DNA from: an uncultured Lactobacillus sp.
GTDB lineage: Bacteria > Bacillota > Bacilli > Lactobacillales > Lactobacillaceae
Reading direction: 5' to 3'
NCBI GenBank assembly: GCA_946482425.1
Contig: CAMLRO010000010.1
Location: 1 to 32,501 of the forward strand
Length of the DNA stretch: 32,501 bases
Under the pieces are notes generated by a model. That model saw only the letters and a list, made by a program, of their open reading frames with translations, ran no database searches and was not told the origin of the DNA. The translations under genes were made by a program, and so were the position numbers. Below, piece by piece: positions 29,701 through 32,501 of the stretch. Each line of letters starts with the position of its first letter. Within the stretch, counting starts at the first letter, position 1.

Positions 29701-32501
29701 AATGATATTGCAACCCAAGCTGAAGTAGCCTTTGCTAAAGTGATAGCTAAAGCTGCTGTTCAAAAGGAAGCAACAAAGATTAAGAATGATCTGAAGTCTC
29801 AAGCTGATAAAAGCAAGGTTGATGGTATTGTTAACCAAGCTAATATCCAGTTTAACGATAGCGATACGGATACAGTGCAAGAGGTAAACAGCATTAGAGA
29901 TAAAGCAATTGATGATATTGATGCTGTTAAAGACGCAGCTAATGGTAATGAACAAGCAAGCTTAGAAGAAACTAAGAATAATCAAAAGAGTAATGTGAAT
30001 AGTGCGGCAGACGCAGCTAAAGCTCGAGTAGAAAAAGCTTATGGAGATCTAGAAAAAGATCAACAACAAAAAACTAAGCAGGCTCATGATGATGCTATTA
30101 CTGCCATTGACAATACACTTCAAAAAGCAATTGCCGATATTCAAAATGCTGAAACTAAAGATGCTGCGGTAGCCATAGCAGCAACAGCAGACCAAAAATT
30201 TGATCAGGAAGCAACAAAAGCAGAGGTAGCGTTCGCAAAAGTAGCAGCTAAAGATGCTGTTCACAAAGAAGCCGCTAATGCCCAAAGTCAGTTAAAGAAC
30301 ACTGATGATAAACAAAAAGTTCAAAACATTTCTGATCAAGCAGATACCGCTTTTGATGATGTTGCAACAGATACGGTAGACAAAGTAAACAGCATCAAAG
30401 AAAACGCTATAAATGCCATTAATGCTGTTACAAATACTGCATCAGCAGTAGACAAGGCTTTGCTAGATCAAGCTCGCAAAGACAGCACTCAGAATATCAC
30501 TAATGTCGCAGAAGCAGCTAAGAAGCAAGTTGATGATGCTTATGAAAAACTAAGTTCAAGTCAACAGGCGGCAACAAAACTGGATCATGATAATGCAATT
30601 ACTGCAATTGAAAATGCCAAAACTGCAGCCATTGATGCAGTCAATGCAGCAACAAGCAAAGATGCTATTACTTCAGCAGCTAATGGGGGAGTTAACAAGA
30701 TTAACGAAGCAGCAACTACTGCAGAGGTAGCTTTTGCAAAAACAGCTGCTAAAGATGCGGTTCAGGCTGAAGCTGCAAATGTGATTAAGAATCTGAAAGA
30801 TGAAAAGGATCAGGAAACAGTTCAGAAAATCGCTGACGATGCAGTGACAAATATTGACAATGCTTCAACTGATACAGTGCAAAAGGTCAATGACATCAGA
30901 GATCAAGCCATCAATGATATTGATAAGGTGAAGAATACTGTTGATACCGCTGAACAAGCTAAGTTAGAAGAAGCTAAAGACAACAGTCAGGCAAGTGTTG
31001 ATGCTGCAGCTGCAGCCGCTACAAAACGGGTTGAAGATGCATATAATAAGCTTAGTTCGCAGCAACAAACCAAGACTAAAGCAGATCATGATGCAGCTAT
31101 TACAGCTATTAAAAATGCACAAAAAGCAGCAAATGATGCTATTGCGCAAGCAAAAGACAAGAGTGCAGTAGCTGGAGCTGTTTCAACTGCAAATACTGCC
31201 TTTGATCAGGCAGCCACTCAGGCTGAAGTCGCTTTTGCACGGGTAGTTGCTAAAGACGATGTTAGAAATGAATCAGATAAGATCGAAAAAGGCTTGAGCC
31301 TTGAAAGTGATAGGACTAAAGTTGAAGGCATTGTCAACGAAGCTAATACTCAGTTAAATACAGCTGATACAGTGCAAAAGATCAATGATATTAGAGATCA
31401 AGCCATCAGTAACATTGATACTGTTAAGACAACCGCAGATCAAACTGCTGCTACTAAGCTTGATAATGACAAGAAAGCTGCAATTGATGCTTTAACTAAC
31501 AAACAAACTGAAGTTAAAAATGGCATCGACTCCTTGAAAAACATCAGTGATGAAAACAAGGCTGCTCTAAAAGATAAAGTAGATCGCTATTACCAAGATG
31601 CAGTTAATAAGATCAAAGACGCAGGGACAACTACTTCTGACCAGGTTAACAATGCTAAACAAGAAGGCATCGATAACATGGGCAAAGTTCTTGATGATGT
31701 CAAGTCCTTAGACACAGCTATTGCAAATGATCAAAAGAAATTAGATGATCATGCTTCTGCAGCAATTGACAAGATTAATAAGTCTGATTTATCTGACGCT
31801 GACAAAGGAAAGGCTATTGAATCAATCAATAAAGCTCGTGATGATGCTAAAGAGACTGTTGCTTCACAGCCAACTGTTGAAAAGGCAGACGCAGCCGAAA
31901 AAGTTGGAGAGAGTGCAATTGATACAGCTGAAAAAACGGCTACAGATACAGATTTAGGAAATTCTAAACTTACCGAAAAGACCAAAGTCGATGCTGCGGC
32001 AGATAATGCTAAGAAACAACTTGATGATGACTATAATAAGCTGACTCTTGATGAGCAGAAGGAAGTTAAAGATAAGTATGACAAAGCTAAAGCAGATATT
32101 GATCAGGCTAAAGCTGATGCTGAAAAAGCAATAGATTCAGCTACTTCCAAACAAGATGTCAATAATGCTTCTGATAAAGCTAAGACTGACATTGACAAGG
32201 CCAAGAACGATGCCGAATTAGCCTTTGCTCAAGCTGCAGCTAAGGACGCAGTTAAAGCAGTTGCTGAAGATATCAAGAGTGCCTTAAATAGACAAGAGGA
32301 TAAGAACAAGGTCGACGATCTTGTTACTCAAGCTAATAAAGAAATTGACGCTGCAACTACAATTGATTCTGTAAATAGCACTCGTGACCAAGCGATTACT
32401 GCAATTAAGGGTATTAAGAATTCTGCTGACCAGTCAGATAAAGATAACTTAGCTGCTATCAAGTCAACTAATAAAACAAATGTTGACCAGGCAGCAACTA
32501 A
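20752..32501 (+). CDS. Giant YSIRK-signal surface protein with regular tandem helical super-repeats, 3'-truncated by the window (gene 3)
   Basis: I translated the frame from the ATG at 20752 to the window edge: 3916 codons with no stop, so the 3' end lies outside. Residues 1-51 are a YSIRK-type signal peptide (SIRK at 24-27, cleavage after VKA) differing from gene 2 at six positions. A long Glu/Lys/Thr-rich linker (52-233) contains LSTFSGLTSFL at 104-114. The beta-solenoid head spans about 234-660. The beta-rich joint with PANPSGFLDID runs to about 895. A helical stalk follows: a non-periodic lead-in, a landmark module (24061-24540), fourteen double units of about 165 residues, the landmark again (31498-31977), and a fifteenth unit at the edge. 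A SLAP anchor outside the window is expected by analogy but not seen. Four cysteines occur (NNCTF, NDCQN, DDCES, TSCQQ); all are isolated. Confidence 0.96.
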   Translation, partial: MLGKNNYKERLRKMELQAKQDRFSIRKLTIGAASVLLGFTFLGLSSQTVKADTDTPAQNLESKVETKSNESDLKTTATDNKEETTLKSNKVDNQTERTEKEPKLSTFSGLTSFLKSNDQASKSVTKTETAKDQEKKDVKDAGQANTVEQPETNANDSSVTAPEKNDSISKDTVSNITAGNNVSSDSKLPEDSQSSVDKPDNDASSEGGQNGDIDKTAVANDKIPILKDAGNGISYKVSSWQDFQNALYNQKITEIVLMNDISAASGIWNTTFSVPGRDLLIRSDANNKYTLNFTGYAPIQTAGTNANVTFQNINIKSNDFYGVWDTLYVSGSFHTNIVFNNCTFRGTQLIYSGDNTHIYFTGNNDCQNIKTSNAYNNQQQLFEFRNTKNNSIDFLDGEFTGSTYGGTIIEMKSNGNTLKIHRGATVNLIPAQTYDGNATTGEYGFPYSAIYMEGAGTIQVAGVLNINIGDNTVMPYKDTRNGARSRAVYLNDASSTFNVMQNGQVNIKTNGNISDSDTNNLFFDNGNLTINPNGEMNILGNDMGDYSGTLVYVTGTADVENGSFNIRLGDNAGSGNITLLDVSGGTFKVNNPTSFVLDAHNNKNTNTSVIGNNKITITNVRQQLQNSTGKAFTLPPFHVLQMQKTNTGITINTIEMLDGNKTLSQEQLDEIKNDPEIKNIVNDKSFVSFLTAAEAAVKNPETSTLDNIVKNALESALSSKDTSSYNNIAFVPANPSGFLDIDEDGLQVIKNDDGSRTITGKVSNYSEEVDGPSNVNAFYKYFPKGTKGYVIVKYISSNPNYDKQILQDENLKPYVNTTDTYRGSIEDNISKLPNVFSSEINPDGTFAVTIPADVTLNMKKGDKVEIIPDANFVEYSPTLIDAGARPVQKSLDILTLSEAQDDAAATIRNAVKDGESKKPTNLKESQSKTFEDDLAKALAMADSVTETNKDTTVYGADTIAEVNRRKETALDLVKKALQIANEESDEQNKLAAAKEAAKQALDNELNGNGTSGMPGVVNQIADLANSGLTQDNVKIYQDQAQKAYDAAKKAIDDCESFDEITKEQGKGVANIDQALTVAKAQQVIDKAASDLKTAKENALKELGAEQANVEDYIANLKNISTDAKAALNKEVEDYYQDAADKVNNPTPASLEKVDIEKNIGIRNIDSVWNKATAFDKEIVSDQKKLDDYAQAAADRINKTDMSDEDKQKAVNDINKARDDAKINVGKQLTAENADKAADDGENAIKAVEDNANAANIEAIKTSNIANVNAAADSAIERVNKAYNSLTEAGQQQRADADKAAAITAINQAKDAATETINSATTKDAIINAFNAAKDKFDNAATTAEVAFAKIAAVDAVKKEADSVKPNLSATDQQTVDGIVATANSDFQKATTVDKVNSIKDQAIKDIDNVKTTADVVKQTEIKANKDAQTANIDAAATAAKKRVSDAYQKLSTNNQTSCQQSLQKALDDIDKAAKTAKNNIQNAQNVADIIAAAGTGTQAIAAIETKAEVTFAQADAKEAIANEAAKIKPGLSTADQQTVDGIVTAANGKIDAATDVSTINNIKNQAIRDIDQVKTTADSSAKEKVDKAKELNKTSIDGAAQAAIARVDAAYNNLTTAEKAANKGTHDQAVADIKNAQTAAEAKIAAATTETEVAAAASEGTTNINKLADAAELTFVKITANDSVQAEAAKVKPNLKETADQNKVDEIVSQAQDDIGAAENVDNVNRIKENAIKAIDNVKSNAEQTIQKAQELSKASVDAQADAAKKRVKDVYDKLTSDEQKTTAVQTAYNAANNAIDKAKTIAETAIAAAQSNAEITTAVDNANKAFTQAASDAELAFAKVAAIDAVQGEADNVKQGLKQTADLNKVDSIVTQAQTDLNNADSVTKVGFIKDQAIKDIANVKATADAAINNSQTVNKANIDKAAADATQRVQNAYNELNAPEKEEAKSEYNKALSDINDAKNTADAAIQAAKTVDDATSAATTGISAVNDIANKAELSFAKLGAKVAVKAAADAVINGLDNEKKQKVQEIVTTANSNIDSATTITDVVRFRDQAINDINGVKAVADAVKEAQLNENKKNNTANVNEAATAAKKRVDDAYNKLNDSQKNANHQTYQNAYDAIDNAATSANNQIALAQSSDQISEIVNTAKAQFDNAATKAEVAFAKITAVADISNEANKVKQDLKADSDKNRVDNIATTATTSINSTNTDTVAKVTSIRDQAIKDIDAVRAEANGGEQASLEETKNNRTSDVNKAAANAKTRVDTAYGQLTPAEQDATKQAYNDALTAIENTRLKANNDIASAETKDAVSDIAATAEQELDQEATKAEVAFAKTAAKDAIQAEEKSAIADLKGQDDKTSVQNIANNAITEIDQNSTDTVAKVNSIKDSAISAIKAVKNTANAVDKAIVDEARKDSSENINEAAETAKKRVEAAYSKLTGTEQAVAKQAHDDALNAIASAQKAANDAISSLNSKAEITQAATEGINKINAAATEAEVAFAKVAAKDAVHEKANSIIDQLNKTDDKKQVQAISDQADKDIDAVATDTVDKVNSIRDKAISDISNVKATADDNEQKELEQTKENNKTSVDDLVTAAKKRVQDAYDNLGKDEKVLAASDYSKAMDAITQAQATANDAISAATNADAIVKAVGTASTALDTAATTAEVAFARVTAKTAIQAEADKVKKGLKQEVDQTKVDNIVLRAENDLAAAVSVDNVNTIAAQAIKDIDAVKDTAEENEQKDFAKVKDDTKQSIDQAAAAAKQRINDAYNSLSANGQSATKTDYDKAIQAITNAQAAAKDAIEKATDRDAVSKAAGDADQAFTQAETDAKLAFAKAAAKEAVQNEANTVKSSLSKDTDKKKVDAISEQADTAIDAAADITTVNKLRDKAISDIDAVKATAIAVDQATVDQAKDNGKSNVNGAAADAKKRVENAYNNLNSDQKNDNYQAYQNALTAIDNAADAANIQIGQAQTADEVNGLVDNAKTKFNDIATQAEVAFAKVIAKAAVQKEATKIKNDLKSQADKSKVDGIVNQANIQFNDSDTDTVQEVNSIRDKAIDDIDAVKDAANGNEQASLEETKNNQKSNVNSAADAAKARVEKAYGDLEKDQQQKTKQAHDDAITAIDNTLQKAIADIQNAETKDAAVAIAATADQKFDQEATKAEVAFAKVAAKDAVHKEAANAQSQLKNTDDKQKVQNISDQADTAFDDVATDTVDKVNSIKENAINAINAVTNTASAVDKALLDQARKDSTQNITNVAEAAKKQVDDAYEKLSSSQQAATKLDHDNAITAIENAKTAAIDAVNAATSKDAITSAANGGVNKINEAATTAEVAFAKTAAKDAVQAEAANVIKNLKDEKDQETVQKIADDAVTNIDNASTDTVQKVNDIRDQAINDIDKVKNTVDTAEQAKLEEAKDNSQASVDAAAAAATKRVEDAYNKLSSQQQTKTKADHDAAITAIKNAQKAANDAIAQAKDKSAVAGAVSTANTAFDQAATQAEVAFARVVAKDDVRNESDKIEKGLSLESDRTKVEGIVNEANTQLNTADTVQKINDIRDQAISNIDTVKTTADQTAATKLDNDKKAAIDALTNKQTEVKNGIDSLKNISDENKAALKDKVDRYYQDAVNKIKDAGTTTSDQVNNAKQEGIDNMGKVLDDVKSLDTAIANDQKKLDDHASAAIDKINKSDLSDADKGKAIESINKARDDAKETVASQPTVEKADAAEKVGESAIDTAEKTATDTDLGNSKLTEKTKVDAAADNAKKQLDDDYNKLTLDEQKEVKDKYDKAKADIDQAKADAEKAIDSATSKQDVNNASDKAKTDIDKAKNDAELAFAQAAAKDAVKAVAEDIKSALNRQEDKNKVDDLVTQANKEIDAATTIDSVNSTRDQAITAIKGIKNSADQSDKDNLAAIKSTNKTNVDQAAT
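21451..22740 (+). other. Beta-solenoid head domain of gene 3
   Basis: This region begins near YKVSSWQDFQNAL, a capping helix, and ends near IEMLDG. It is homologous to the heads of genes 1 and 2, with VPGRDLLIRS, FYGVWDT, GTQLIYSGDNTHIYF, GNDMGDYSGTLVY, TNVRQQ and LPPFHVL. It resembles gene 1 more than gene 2 in the FYGV(F/W)DT and PGR segments. No enzymatic residue cluster is recognisable, so a binding role is inferred. Confidence 0.72.
24061..24540 (+). repeat. Landmark stalk module, first copy (gene 3)
   Basis: The motifs are LKNIS (24097), YYQDA, DQKKLDDYAQAAADRI (24292) and NKARDDAK (24391). The module differs clearly from the AEVAFAK units that follow it. It is homologous to a segment found once in gene 1 (KLDDYAQKAIDRI, 4914) and once in gene 2 (15615), so it is an ancestral part of the stalk. 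Confidence 0.8.
24778..31497 (+). repeat. Tandem array of fourteen double DUF1542-like units (gene 3)
   Basis: Units start at a conserved AE(V/L)xFA(K/R) motif at 24778, 25270, 25762, 26251, 26734, 27226, 27727, 28228, 28729, 29224 (as AKLAFAK), 29719, 30220, 30721 and 31222. Successive spacings are 483-501 nt (161-167 aa), and several are exactly 501. Each unit has two halves. The first contains AEVAFAKxAAKDAV and later TVDKVNSIRDQAI. The second contains AAKKRVxDAYxxL. Each half resembles a three-helix DUF1542-type domain of about 75-88 residues. Units are diverged at the DNA level, so this is not a recent expansion. Confidence 0.88.
31498..31977 (+). repeat. Landmark stalk module, second copy (gene 3)
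   Basis: LKNIS (31534), YYQDA, DQKKLDD (31729) and NKARDDAK (31828) repeat the first copy at a constant offset of 7437 nt. There is no indel across about 100 residues. Its presence doubles the spacing between the AEVAFAR unit at 31222 and the AELAFAQ unit at 32212 to 990 nt. Confidence 0.8.
32212..32501 (+). repeat. Fifteenth double unit of gene 3, cut by the window
   Basis: AELAFAQAAAKDAV at 32212 starts a further unit of the same type, with VNSTRDQAI in the expected place, and the window ends before its second half is complete. It follows the second landmark module and suggests that a new block of the array begins here. Confidence 0.75.

Noticed and set aside
24778..32501. Possible CRISPR array or simple satellite
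   Set aside because: The repeats are about 490-500 nt, diverged, in frame and coding, with no short identical repeats or unique spacers.

Overview
The window is almost entirely three giant, same-strand genes for secreted surface proteins. They are separated by two short, very AT-rich, non-coding gaps. I see no tRNA, rRNA, CRISPR array, insertion sequence or housekeeping gene. The AT-rich composition, the YSIRK-type signal peptides (SIRK followed by LTIGAASVLLG) and the C-terminal SLAP modules (repeated HNAYxY...GKR...) point to a lactobacillus. Lactobacillus sensu stricto (acidophilus/crispatus group) or a SLAP-carrying relative is most likely. Tandem giant-gene arrays have been reported in bee-associated Apilactobacillus kunkeei, but I cannot tell from this window whether this is that array.

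Layout. Gene 1 (1-9572) lacks its 5' end. The window opens about 200 codons into the gene, near the start of the predicted beta-solenoid head. Two hairpin terminators follow it. Gene 2 (10134-20315) is complete at 3393 aa and is a full-length, collinear paralogue of gene 1. It has its own promoter, ribosome-binding site and terminator. Gene 3 (20752 to the window end) has its own promoter and stays open for 3916 codons without reaching a stop.

Common architecture. Each complete N-terminus has a YSIRK signal peptide cleaved near residue 51, then a disordered polar linker, then a Gly/Asn-rich beta-solenoid (pectate-lyase-like adhesive) head. A small beta-rich joint follows, opened by an invariant PANPSGFLDID motif, and then a very long Ala/Asp/Lys-rich helical stalk of DUF1542-like repeats. 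Genes 1 and 2 then have a short Asn/Gly-rich linker and four basic SLAP modules. No LPXTG sortase signal is present, so attachment to the wall is probably non-covalent. The proteins look like long fibrous adhesins that hold a solenoid head far from the cell surface. They appear to be transcribed as separate single-gene units.

Most interesting points. (i) Gene 3's stalk is a regular tandem array of about 165-residue double units, whereas the stalks of genes 1 and 2 are irregular. (ii) A distinct landmark module in gene 3 recurs 7437 nt downstream, revealing a higher-order repeat. (iii) The half-units of gene 3 are shuffled as a mosaic. (iv) The stalks of genes 1 and 2 differ by one residue in length (2172 versus 2173) despite heavy divergence and compensating indels, which suggests selection on length.
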